From: Scortum barcoo
Taxonomy: Eukaryota; Chordata; Actinopteri; Centrarchiformes; Terapontidae
NCBI GenBank assembly: GCA_023238725.1
Contig: CM041546.1
Coordinates: forward strand, 23,878,085-23,942,084
Length of the DNA: 64,000 nucleotides
Direction of reading: 5' to 3'
Shown here: positions 40,301 to 51,530 of the stretch, one piece after another
How positions within the stretch are numbered: position 1 is the first letter of the stretch
Layout: each line of letters opens with the position of its first letter
Program-made: the position numbers and the translations under genes
Notes under the pieces: model-generated
What the model was told of the DNA's origin: nothing
Seen by the model: the letters and a program-made list of their open reading frames with translations, nothing else
Database searches by the model: none

Positions 40301-43300
40301 AGTTTACTCAGTGTCCAGTGCCATCCTGAGCATAAAGCTGCACCCTGATTAAATTCTGCAAAGTCACCGTGGACACATGAAAGACCCTTTTGAATGAAGC
40401 TGATTCTTGAAGAAACTCTTTCGGCTGCTTCTTTTCGCTCCTTGATTAGACAACTGCCTGCACACACACACTACTTAAGATTCACATTGCAACTGTATAT
40501 ATGACAGATAATGAACTTAGCAAAGGTGACAAGTGTCAGCAGCACCAACCAGGGACATTTTTAGGAATGATATCATCCAGTCCATTTGTTTGACAGGAGC
40601 TGGAGATAAAACAGATTGTATGAGCTGTATTCTTAAGACAGAGACAGTTCAGCCATTCAGTAGGATTATAAAACCAAAATGATGTCCTCCAAAGAAAGAG
40701 CTGAAGTGCACCGAGGCCAAAATAACGTCACATCCAAACTCTTCCTTCAGAATTACAAATTAGTGTAAGCTGCGCACAGCAGTGATAAAAACAAAGAATA
40801 AGAAAAAAATCACATTGTACATAAAACTGGATAATATTACACTATTTAAACCATCACTGGCCATTAATTCAGTCTCTAAACACTGGCATACACAGCATGA
40901 AGAACAGTAAAGCCCTTCAAATATCCCAATCTGTGAGGCAACGTGATCTGTTCCAATATGCCAGAGCTGAGTTTAATCTTTCCCTTTAGAACAGCCAGAT
41001 GCTGATGGGAAGTTGGGATTCCCCCTTGTGTCAAAACCACAGGCAGCAATACGTGCAATGAATCCTGTCCTATCATAATAACTATCAACTAGTGTCTTTT
41101 TTTCCCATGAGGGAAGATAGACAGTCAGTTTTATTTCTGTTATTTTGCAGAACAATATAGAAAAATCACTATTGTACTTTGTCCTAACAATGAATAAAAC
41201 AAGTAAATATTACTTCAAACTTTTCTCAGAGTGCCTCTCATACCGTCATTAAATTGTATTTACAATTTAAAACAACAGTTGTCAAACACATCTTATCACT
41301 ATAGCTGGTTTGTGAAGGCAGGCAACATAAGGTACTGCTTCCTTTCTAAGGTTGCAAACAAAGAACAATGACTATGACGTCAGGTTTTAGAAATACTAAA
41401 GTCCAGATCCCTTAATATAGTTGTTCCCAAGATTTTCTGTTCAAAGTACAAAAGTATTTCACCACAGAAACTGCACTGGCTGTGGTGGATCTGTGGCTGC
41501 ACTGACATGGCCATCCTGAAAATGTCAAAGCTTGGAGGAAAACTGCACAGCCATCCTATCGTTATAGTTATTGTGATTAAAAATATGCTCAATATCATCA
41601 CACTCATATCTAATCCTATTTATGTGCATATCTTCATCCTAAACACAAATTTGTGGTCTATCTTAATCAGCTGAGCTACTCTGCAGTCTTTTCATGTACT
41701 GGTGACTACAGTATCACCGGGGATATGAGTGCACCTGACTAATAATCACTAATGTACCTCTTAAAGTTTTTGACAGACTAAATGCTAAACATAGTCAAAT
41801 CTGAATATACTGAGATGCATACAGAGGCATTTCCCCAATGTCCTGGGTGGTTGTCATGCCCGGACCATAGGTCTATGTTTGCACCGTGATTTAGTGTCCT
41901 CCTACTGACCAGTGTCCCACATCACCATGTTTCACCTCCACAGAGCACCATCACAGACAACCATCACTAACCACTGACGCATGATATGAAATGTGTGTGC
42001 AGTGCCTCGGTACAGTATGTTTGATGTGTGTTTGTGTGTGCAGGCTGGGAGAGCAGATGAGCAGCCACAACAGTGAGGGAAACAGAAAGAGATAAAAAAA
42101 AAACACAGCCAGGTAAGCAGCGAGGAAGACTTTACCTGACGCATCAAAACTGAAAGACATGCTAAGTGGCCGAATTACTGCAACGAGAAACAGTCATGGC
42201 AACAGACATTATTATTGCTTTATCGGTTATTGCTTGTGATTAGGAGGTAAATTAGGGCTAACTTAGTGCAATACATTTGAGTAATCTGCTTGTATTTTGC
42301 AAGAAATGCAAGGGTATAGCATGCTTATTGTCTAGTTTTAGCTCGCTGGATTTTAACCACTTTCCTAATGTGAGATAGAGGGATTTCAAATAAGCTTCAG
42401 CCAATGGTGAGAGATTACTGACAGAAAAGTAGTAGTTTTAGTGTAAGTGTTAATGGAATTGCAGACACTTAGCATTATTATTCATGTACAATTTCAACGA
42501 CATTGCAACATAGTCAACATAGTCAACAGTAATACAGTAATAGGCATTAGTTGCAACACATACATGAAAAGTTAAGCAGCATTGGCTACAACAGCAAAGA
42601 GCAGAGGCACAAATAATAGTGTAGTAAAGTGTGAAAGAAAGTAAAACATAGCTCAAAATAAGAAAGCTATTACACATTTCTCATGTGACTTCAGTTGATT
42701 TGCACATGATGCCCAGCAGGTGCAAGCATCAGCTCCATACTTCAGCTTAAAAAACACGTTTCAGAGTGAAGTATGCTTCTATGTGCATGAGAGTGTGTGC
42801 ACAACAAATGCATAAAAATAACAAGAGCGGGGACAAAGAAGCGGTGCGTTTCCTTACCCAGCTTTCCCCTGCGGACTTCACCGGGCGACACCGGTCGAAG
42901 CTTCCTCTCTGCTTTGATTTCCTCCAGGATCCGCTCGTGCAGGGTCGGAGGCGGCTGAGTCTGTGGCTTAAGTTTACGAGCTGACACCTGGCACAGGTTG
43001 GTGATGGGAAAAATACAGATTATGGATAATGACAGTGCATAAGTAGAGTGAAGCACAAGAACTGACACAAACAAACAGAGTTACAGCCAGCAGGCTTGCT
43101 CATCACCACCTCCTCATATCTCTGATTGACTGTTCACCTCATTAACGAGAGTTCAGCGCTCTGCTGAAACAGCGCCTGCTAGTTCTGCAGTGAGATTTAT
43201 ATCAACAGAGAGCTGATGAACACAGCATTTCAGAGAATCCAAAGTGCAGAGAGACTGTGCTGATTTTAAATACAGAGTTTTAATATACTATATTTCAGTT

Positions 43301-45532
43301 TATCACCATTCATTTTCAAGTATGGTGATGTCTATTTCTAGCAGGTTTTTTCTGATATTTATTATAATACTTTTAGTAAAACAAGACATTTATTTTTTAC
43401 TTGAACTGGCCACAACTAATGATACACACATATGACATATGAACTTTGTTTAAGGGGTCACCAGCTAGTCTCATCTGAAGACAGTTCACTGGTCTGTTCT
43501 TGTTAACGCGGGTTTTCACAGACCGCACAGTGATGGACAGTGATATTAAAAGTCTGTGGCCTCAAGTCGTACTCACAGGGTTGAGAGGTGGTCTGGACCT
43601 GATGAACTCCAGGATGACTTCGTGAGCGCTCTTCTTTAACCTGGGTGGGATGTCTCCATTAACCTGAAACAACAGGGCAAAAATCTGAGACAAGAAAAGA
43701 GAAATGGATTCATATGACCGAATGAATGTAAGCATCACCCCAGCCAATTATAAGAAGTACAGGAGGCGTGCATGTGGCATTCATTTCTATGTGTGCTCCA
43801 GCTCGGACACTGACCATGACTTTGCGCAACTTGTATCGTTTGGACCTGATGTCGTCCATGAGCATCTCGTAGGGAGTGAGCTGGTACTCGATGGGCAGAG
43901 GGTTGTACTGACGCTCCTGCACCTTCTTCAGCTTGACTCCTTCACGAAGGTCCCTCATCACCTGAACCCAGAATCGAGCCTGACGGGAGGAAGCAAAGGA
44001 CGGCATGAGAAAGGGGAAGTAGAAAATACCATGAGCCTTTGAAAATGAATTTATTTGTTTATAGCGATCATCTGTGCTCTGACCTCTCTATGCACACAGA
44101 GGATTCATTAAGGGGAGTGGTTCTATCCTCTCAACGTGGTCCCTGAAAAGTTCTTTAATCACTGCCTATTTAGAGTGTAATATGCAGTCATACAGATCTC
44201 TTTATGTGGACATGCAGTGGTATGAAGCCAGAAGAGGGTGTGATTTTTCCTCTGCACCTTAGGTGAGTTAGACTTTAATCACTTGAGGCTGGAGGTCAGA
44301 GGTCAAGAGTCTATTTGCCTACCCAATCAGCGTTCTGTAGGTCATTCAGGTCTCGGGCAGGCTCCTCTGATGACTCGTTCTCCATCTTACGGAGGTTCTG
44401 GAGGAAGAGAGAGAGAGACAGAGTGTGTTTATAAAACAGAGTAAGATATTAGGAAACAAAGAAGAGGATGAAGACCCAGTACATGTGGGCCAACAAAGCC
44501 GTAGCTGTTTAAGTTTAAGCACATGAGGTCCCTTGATCTTCATCAGATTCGATTTGTCTTTGACTTTGACCATATTTTGTGCCGAGTACCTACTTCATGT
44601 CATTGTGAACATGTTAGTATCACATCCGCTGTCATCACTTCATAAGGACAGCAAAGAATCAAACTTATCCACCATTCAGTTTGTGTTTTCTATTAGCCTC
44701 ACAGAGCTGAAAGCACGGCTGACTGATTGGCCTCATTCACTAAAGACATTTTGACACATCACAGTAGGAAAAGCACAGCTGTAACTGACACAACTTATGA
44801 TAGCTGAACTCCATTTAACTTCTTCAGTTTGAGGCTCCTGGTATCATTCATGTTGGCTCACTGGGGCACTTGAATAATGTCAGTAATACTTGTTCTTTAT
44901 CTACCATGTCTGCTGTGAAAAGCATATTTTTAGCATATTTTAGTATAAGCAAATGTTAAGAATCAAATTTGGACTTCTGAATGCTCAGTTTTTGTTTTGT
45001 TTTGTTTATTTATTTGGCCTAAGCCATACTTTATTCATCCCACTGGGGATCACTCTGTTACACCTGTCTACAAAATACCTGAGTAGTTACCAAGGTACCT
45101 TGCTTACTGGCACCTTGGTAGTACCCAGGAGGTGAACATGGCTACTACCAGTCTGTTCTCTGTATCGACTGGTTGAGCTGGATTTGAACTGATGTCCCTC
45201 CACTTCCAAAGCCACGTCCCCACAGACTGAACCACAGGCTGTTTTCACTATAAGCACTACAGCCTCACAGAGCTTGAAAAATAGTATCAGTCCTAAAAAA
45301 ATCACTTTTTATATAAGGCAGAAGCAAAAAACAAGACATGAACCTCAGACAGTCTCTTGTTATCAGCCAGTCAACCACAAGCTCCTCCATCCTGACACCT
45401 ATGTGAACCTGCACTACATGAGGCCATTAGACTGTTGTAAAACACTGACGCTAGACTGACAGCCTATCTGTGGGAAACAAGAGGCTAATGTGCATTCCTT
45501 TGCTGGTGCTTTCCAGGTTCAACAGAGGACAA

Positions 45533-45591
<59 letters not shown>

Positions 45592-48500
45592 ACACAGTGT
45601 AACAAAAAGTGTGTGAATGTTTTTAAAAGCAGTAGGCACTAGACAGAAAATATACTCCCTCTGGTTAATACTTGTGGCAAGATTCCTCTTTTCACATCAC
45701 AGCAGAGGAGAGTTTGATAAGACCATCACGGGAGTCGGCCCAGCTGACTGCAGAGTTAAGACCTCAACCCACGGGGGAAATCACAGTTCACCACCATCCT
45801 GCCAGGGAACAGCTGCCGCGACTGCACTGTTACGCTCAACGTAGCAGTTACATAACGTCACTCAAAACATAATGCATTATGCTGCATCATTACTCTGCAT
45901 GCCTACAGTGTTTACAGTAATTCAGTGTCAGGAGGCAACACTGAAGCGCCAAATGGCTTCCGACAGCCCACCAAATTAAAACGCTGCTTATCTAGCCAGT
46001 GAAGAGCATAAAGAGACATCAGCTCACTTGCTTTCAAACACCATTATCTCATTGGTATGAGAGGCACATGAAATCACATCAAAGCCACATATTTCCATTT
46101 CAAAAGGTTTGATTACGCAGTGTTGATGGGGACAGCATTTTAATTAAAATATGCACGGCAACCTTTGTGAGGACAACCCCCCCCTCCCCACCAAAAAAAA
46201 GAAAGAGTCCACGTGAATAATTAAGCCAATTACCAACTCTACAACCTCATTTTTTCTTGTCAGGAACTCTTTGTTGGTCATTTTTAGCTCCCAACAGCTG
46301 ACAAGAAGCAGTTATCCATGTGCAAACAGGAGCCACAGTTGTTTCTGTGAATCACCACTAATTCAGCTGCTTTTCTGTGAAAGTCCGGCAGCAGGAGGCA
46401 TCTTTGTGGAGAGACAAAGCACCTCTTTGGCAGCCCTCCATAGTCTTCCAGCCCTCCATATGTGCTGATGATGGCTTTGAAGGGAGGTCATATGAAGACC
46501 TTGCTTTTAGTATCTGGAGACAATTAAACTTATTGTTGACCAAAATTGTATTATTTTCTCATTGTGTTTATCACATTTTAAAGACATTTTGTAATTTTAT
46601 TAAGTTTTACGTACATAAACAGGCACAGTTTAGTAAGTTAGAATGCTAACATTTGCTGATTAGTACTAAACACAAAGTGCAGCTGAGGCTGATGGGAATG
46701 TCATTCATTTTGCAGGTATTTAGTCATAACCCAAAGCATTAGACAAATAATAATTATGACCTGATGATGTTGTTAGAGGAAGAAGTGATGAATCCTGTGA
46801 TGAATGTTTGTTGAAGAATTTAAATCAAACAGACACAACTCCAAAAGTAGTATAAAATAATAATCATTATACAGTTTTTGCTTCATGAAGGTCCAAAGAC
46901 ATTCATTCAGCATTTTCATTTTTTTCATCCAGTTGCTGAAGACATCTTTTACATCAATATTTAGTGATACCATCTTAAATTATTGTCCTAATGGACTAAT
47001 TGAAATGATGCGCAAGAATTATGTGACAGTATTTTAAGCCGATAAACAATGCTGATTTTCAAAAACATCACTCCTTCGTCTAAAAAACTGCAGTCCCCAA
47101 ATTTCCTCTCTTTTTTCAGCCTCTTCCTCAGCCCTCTCCACCCTGCTATAAGTCCTCTCTCCTAACAGAGAGTTATGTAACCAACCAAATCCCCTCTATT
47201 CATTCAGATGCATTACGCTCACTGAAAGGGCAGCAGCAGTAGTGCATAGCAGGAAGGAACCCTGAGGTGGAAAACACACACACACATACACACGCACACA
47301 TACACATGCACACACACACACCACTCCTCACGGGAAATGTTCCAACCCACAGCTGAGCTCTAAAATGCTCCTGAGGAGAAACAAAGTCCAAAATGACTCC
47401 CGCACTCGATCTCAGTGAATGAGTTGAAGAATACAAAAGAGAGACGCTACACAGACATGGCTTTGTGTCTGGAGGAACAGCCTCAATGTGAACATGGAGA
47501 ACATTAAAATGAGCTGATAATGCATCTGTGATTTGATAATTATATTATGGCATTCATTTTCCCACAGCCACTTTTCAAGCCTTTTCATTGAGTAGAAAGC
47601 AGTGACGATGAATTCCATCTGTGCAAGCCTGCTAATCACAGATAAGTGAGGAAAATAATTAGAAACCACCCGCCTGCTTAAATATGCAGACATGACCCAT
47701 AACAGACAGCATACCAACACCACACCGAAGGAGCATTAATCCTTTGTGGTATGTGTTGGGAACACATTACATCACAGACCCACCTACCACCATAACAGCA
47801 GCCTCACACATGATTATTTGCCCCATGCCTGTCTGAATATCAGCTGCAAGAACCTGAACTCAGTGCTTTTGGCAGAGTGAGCGTCAGCGTGTCTCCAGAT
47901 GTTGTCATCTGTGTCTGACATGCACAACAAACACGTCACTCCCTCTTCACAGTGGCCCATTTCGACCTGTCAGCCAGCAGGGTGTGAGAGCAGGCTCTGT
48001 CATCCACACACTGCACAGCAGCATCCTTTGGTCACACACTAGTGACGTGTGTATCGAAGCTGCTGATAGTTAGCATTTTGCCCTTATACTCGCTGTTGTC
48101 AAAGAAACTGCGAGAAAGACTAAAGTGAAGCCTTAAATTCTTCTCTAAAGACACTGATAGCTTAATTAAGGTTTATATAAGTAGCCCGCCCCCCTATGTT
48201 GCAAATTAAAGCAAAGAGGCATTCAATTAAAGTTTAAAGGACAAAGGGTTTATGGTGATGGATCTATGTGTCGATTATGAGTGATTAAAGAATCTTTCAC
48301 GTGCTTTACATGTTTGTCAAACAGCAGTTTTTCTTCTTTTTTGTGTGATGTTTTATGCGCAAACCTAATGTTTGGTTTTCAATGGGGTTTCAATTTGGTG
48401 TAAACAATCTGAAACACATGTCAGGCTCTGTCCAGGTATTCCTACATGTTATCAGAAATGAGTAATGCATAAAATGATGAGGATAAGCAGTAAGTAAAGT

Positions 48501-51500
48501 CCATGTTACTGGCTATTGTGTCATAGCTTGAGAAATACAGGGTGTGCACTGATGTGTGTGTTCATTTCTTTATCCACAGTCATTACCACGGAGGCCTCTC
48601 TGCATCAGCTGAGCGCCTCTGCTCTGTCGCACAGGAAACACGGCTGTCTTTATGTCCCTGTGTGTCTCTGTTATGTCCATGCCTATTACATTCTACGATA
48701 CAGCCATTATTCTCAGAACTGATGGCTTATTACTTCAACAGACAAGATGGCTCGCTCAGATGTGATTTTCATGCTCTGCTGATTCCTCATTTGAACCTTT
48801 AATACATAAATCAGAGACAGAGAAACTGACATCATACAACAATAGACTGGTTGTTTTATTTGTAAATAGGCTTGAAGTTAAACCCTACTGTACTTACTAT
48901 TCTTACTTTGGTTACCAGAATCACTGATTACTGTACATAAATAGCGTATATTTGAAACAGCAACATGAGAGTGAAATAATATGATCATGTGTATTTAAAA
49001 TAAAAAGACTTTTTCCAAATGGGCATGGAGTGTTTTGAAGCCCTTCATATGTTTCTTCAGTTCAGTCACAGACTTCAGAGATCATAGCAGCTCCACAATA
49101 CAAAAATCACCCCTGCCAACACTGTCAGTGGTTCCCACAGAGAGGGAGGGTCATGTTGATTAGCGGGGTGTGTGGGGTACGTAAGGTCGCAGTGCTAAAT
49201 CTTCTACAGTGATGCCTTCCTACGCCCTTTGTGTAAAGGTCAGTGATCATCCCATAACTGTTCATCAGAGGGGAGCAGAGGCCGTGTTTTTAAATAAGAC
49301 TGGTATTATAAGGCAAGAGTTTATGCATTCACCATACCCCAAAAAATAATGTTCTCATGTCTGCTGTGTAATGTGTGACTAAAAAACGTCTGATGGCTTA
49401 AACTGCCATAAAGCAGAGCGAGCCGATGGTGACGACGAGGACCCACCTCTTTGGCACTCTTGATCTTCTCCAGGAAAGTACGTAGCTCCCTGGTCTCTGT
49501 GTACAGGGCCCGACACACTGCCTGGTAGTGGCTGGGAGCGTCTGATACACTGGGCAGATGAGCTGTGCACAGCTGCAAGGAAGACAGTGAAGCAGAGAGA
49601 GATAGAGGGATTTTCAGTGCACAGTTCACACAGCTGCGTCTGTTATTCACAACACAGAAATGATTGAGGAACATTCATGAGGTGTATTATTTTTTTAAAC
49701 CAGGTGTTATTAGTATCCATGTTATTTTAATACTTCAATCACTCAATAAAGGGATTTCAGGTTATGTAAAGCACCCTCTGGCAGCCATGTTGGGGGTTCT
49801 TGGTGCTTTGTCAGCACCGGTCTACACCAATAATAAATCCTTTTAACGTGACTGCTTTATCTCCTCTCGGAGATAAGATACACTTGCTGCAACCAAGTCC
49901 TCTCTGCGCCAGCACCTGCAAATGGTGAATGCTTACTAACAGATCTTATGGACATTGCACAAATTCACGAGAAAACTATGCCTTGGGTGAGCCATGTTGT
50001 TCTCTCTCTCACACACACACAGACCAGCAGTCATGACAGAACATGTCCTTGTCTCTCTCCGAAGAACAGAAGGTACTCTGGGTCAACGCCTGGCATGCAC
50101 TTGGCGTCCATTTGTCCAGACTGCATTCCAGATAGACAGAATCTCACTAAACACAGAAAATACCAGACAGCCGTCTCTCTGTGAGCTTTATCCCACATCC
50201 TATTACGTGTGTGGGAATAACAGAAAATGGTGCATTCAGAGTAAATTTATGTGTTATTGTTATTTCTACACAGAAATGCAAACAGTTAATAGTGTATTCA
50301 ATGTCAGCTGGAGTTAGTACAGTAGGTAAAGTGAGGCAGCACAGAGAGTGCATGGCCTGAGAGTGAAAAATACTGAGACAACAATTAGACTGGACAGCTA
50401 GCTAGCCATTGGGCCAGCCAGACTGCCACACTGCTCAGATACATCTCCTCCGAAGGCAATGTTGGTGTGTGTGTGTTCATTTGTGTGTCCGACTGGGTAT
50501 GTGGTCATTATGTAAACAGTGTGAGGCCATGTGAGGCCTGACCAGTGACTCTGTGCTCCGTTGGATAACAGAGATACATGACTCCCAGCAAGGGTGAGGC
50601 CGGCAACCAGACTGCATTGTGGTTATAATCTCTGTGTTCAGAGCCCTGTTGAACATTTTCATCTTTTCCTGAACAGTTACCCTCGCTGATATCATCTGTT
50701 CCTGGAATTCGTCAGTGGATTATGTTCAAGAACTGTGTTTCCATTTCAAGACACCATATAGTTCTTCTCTGCCACACTGCAGAGAAGAGAGAATACAATA
50801 CTACCTACTTGAACAGATTTACTGAACAGCCATATTTATTGAACAGCCATACTTACTACTACTACTACTACTTTACAAATTTTTGTCTAAAGCATACCAT
50901 TTGATTACAGTAGCCACCCAACAAAGTCCAATATACACCCCACTTTGAACTTTGTTTTGAGTGAGGGTGCAGTGACTCAACCAAAAGCTGCACTCAACAT
51001 TTTGAGCCACATCTTTTGAATTACTCATACTCATTTGATCTATTATTATTAAAAAAATATTTATGAGTGCAGCTTTAAATCTGGTGTTTTATTAGCTGTT
51101 GGTGTAAGAGTTTTTTCCAGGATGAGTCCACCTGGAAACTAGAAGTAGTGTTTTTATTTCTCCAGCAAGAGCAGCAAGAGCAGCAATCATTTGTTTTCCA
51201 TCAGTCAAAATGACTGGCCAGTTAGGTGAAGCACGAATAACCGCCAGTGTTTGAACAAACACAGAAAAGGCAGCCACAGTCCACTGTTCCTACCTTGAGG
51301 ATATCTCTGTAGCCATGAACACTGGAGATGTTGTCAGGTTCGTCCTCTGCCTCATCCTCCTCCTCCGTGGCCTCGTAGCCTTCGTCGGGGCAGACGTCCT
51401 TCTCAGCCTCGGCCATGTTGGTCATGAGGTCGATGAGCTGCTCCAGAGGAGGGCTGAGCTCCCGCTCCTCATTCTCCTTCAGCCCGTAATCCAGAGCTTT

Positions 51501-51530
51501 GTAGATCATGATGCCCAGAGACTCAATCAC
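28077..51530 (-). CDS. spire1: SPIRE1 actin nucleator, exons from the KIND domain to the stop (5' end outside window)
   Basis: Nucleates linear actin filaments on vesicles, working with formins and myosin V. Minus-strand exons: 51530-51294, 49572-49447, 44397-44323, 43979-43815, 43663-43577, 42987-42858, 36211-36048, 35928-35835, 35581-35439, 30084-29947, 29766-29696, 29590-29563, 29381-29104, 28332-28077. All phases fit, giving 663 residues with no stop. Domains in order: KIND (partial), WH2 actin-binding repeats, a linker with LLKAPSLAELDSSDSD, Spir-box, modified FYVE-type zinc finger, and a C-terminus ending PSERTIKEI. The match to human SPIRE1 (about 756 residues) is direct along the whole length, for example RSRPPLNPVSARKLKP. 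The first coding exon (start of KIND) is not in the window. The intron 35438-30085 carries an antisense nested gene. I cannot tell spire1a from spire1b. Confidence 0.96.
29563..29766 (-). CDS. spire1: spire1 exons: modified FYVE-type zinc finger
   Basis: Exons 29766-29696 (LCFCCRTKRFSFFTWSYICQ, FCK) and 29590-29563 (PVCSQCCKK) supply three closely spaced pairs of zinc-binding Cys. CVDC in the last exon completes the domain. It targets SPIRE to vesicle membranes. Confidence 0.95.
29947..30084 (-). CDS. spire1: spire1 exon: Spir-box
   Basis: 46 codons, EEFCFPVECLSLTVEEVMHI then RQVLVKAELEKFQQYKDIY. This is the family-defining Spir-box helix. A decayed duplicate lies at 21375-21438. Confidence 0.96.
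31129..31157 (+). repeat. (GT)n microsatellite
   Basis: In the block present in copy B but absent from copy A. A triplicate of GGGACTGA lies just upstream, at about 31048-31072. Confidence 0.9.
32383..32409 (+). repeat. (CA)n microsatellite
   Basis: Copy B counterpart of 22803-22835. Confidence 0.9.
33445..33770 (+). repeat. Coding minisatellite in copy B, about 3 units
   Basis: Same unit as in copy A (SPPAEVIPSVLDTEN and related), far fewer copies. Confidence 0.8.
34165..35430. other. spire1 intron, no exon seen
   Basis: From the end of the duplicated block to the next spire1 exon. A 143-codon minus-strand frame (34583-35014) has no recognisable domain. Nothing else noted. Confidence 0.45.
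35439..36211 (-). CDS. spire1: spire1 linker exons (myosin V-binding region)
   Basis: Three exons (36211-36048, 35928-35835, 35581-35439). They encode a Ser-rich linker, the conserved KAPSLAELDSSDSD stretch near where the myosin V globular-tail-binding motif of SPIRE proteins has been described, and PISSTPQPERRQTPQRRHSI. The last exon ends KKSSKSL and splices to the Spir-box exon. Confidence 0.92.
37520..37810 (+). mobile_element. MITE-like dispersed fish repeat, forward half
   Basis: Contains GTGTTAAATATGAAG, GTGGAAACAGCTATCCTGG and CTCTGTCAAATGTTA, a pattern common in fish introns and intergenic DNA. The right part is replaced by the LINE that follows. Confidence 0.5.
37830..39671 (+). mobile_element. 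5'-truncated L2-type LINE, dead
   Basis: Plus-strand remnant of a non-LTR reverse transcriptase. GVPQGSVLGPILF (about 37890-37940) and YADDTQLYLS (about 37990-38020) are the catalytic region. CPNKSLKTLQLVQNAAA, LASLHWLPV, ALHGLAPLYLNEL and GGRAFSYQAPVLWNQLPVWV (38400-38840) are the C-terminal part. The frame shifts several times. A long 3' UTR follows, ending in TTTGAAATTTGAA. It sits antisense to spire1 in the 42857-36212 intron. Confidence 0.85.
39028..39128 (+). repeat. Degenerate (GGTTAAAGT)n tandem array
   Basis: About ten imperfect 9-10 base units of the type GTGGTTAAA inside the LINE 3' UTR. Confidence 0.7.
39672..39910 (-). mobile_element. MITE-like dispersed fish repeat, reverse half
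   Basis: Reads GACAGAGCCAGACTAGCTGT, then TTTCTAGTCTTTATG and CTCATCTGACTATTGACAGG. This is the reverse complement of the family seen at 37520-37810 and 56180-56560. It begins immediately after the LINE tail. Confidence 0.55.
42858..42987 (-). CDS. spire1: spire1 exon: last WH2 repeat
   Basis: Encodes ARKLKPQTQPPPTLHERILE followed by EIKAERKLRPVSPGE, a WH2 helix plus LRPV motif. Leaves phase 1, matched by the exon at 36211. Confidence 0.94.
43577..44397 (-). CDS. spire1: spire1 exons encoding the first WH2 repeats
   Basis: Three exons (44397-44323, 43979-43815, 43663-43577; 25, 55 and 29 codons). They encode ADWARFWVQVMRDLREGVKL, the WH2 segment YEMLMDDIRSKRYKLRKV, and VNGDIPPRLKK with a second WH2-type helix EVILEFIRSRPPLNPV. 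These bind actin monomers. Confidence 0.94.
45003..45240 (-). mobile_element. tRNA-derived SINE
   Basis: On the minus strand a tRNA-like head carries a B-box-like CAGTTCAAATCC (about 45180-45192) downstream of GTGGCTTTGGAAGTGGAGG (A-box-like). The body ends GATCCCCAGTGGGATGAATA and then AAGTATGG with an A-rich tail. The layout fits a fish SINE. The exact family is not named. Confidence 0.5.
45534..45588 (+). repeat. (GT)n(GA)n microsatellite
   Basis: Short GT run passing into a long GA run, in a spire1 intron. Confidence 0.9.
47274..47322 (+). repeat. Imperfect (CA)n microsatellite
   Basis: CA run broken by TA and GC units, in a spire1 intron. Confidence 0.85.
49447..49572 (-). CDS. spire1: spire1 exon: end of KIND region
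   Basis: 42 codons, LCTAHLPSVSDAPSHYQAVC then RALYTETRELRTFLEKIK. The human equivalent is [20 protein letters not shown]. Confidence 0.95.
51294..51530 (-). CDS. spire1: spire1 exon: C-terminal half of KIND domain
   Basis: 79 codons beginning VIESLGIMIYKALDYGL and then SPPLEQLIDLMTNMAE, the KIND fold that binds the formin FSI motif. An acidic run (EEEDEAEDEPD) follows. Phase 0 at both ends. Confidence 0.95.

Larger units (their letters stand above)
44398..49446. other. spire1 intron, 5 kb
   Basis: Apart from the SINE and the two microsatellites listed I see no exon or known element. Confidence 0.5.
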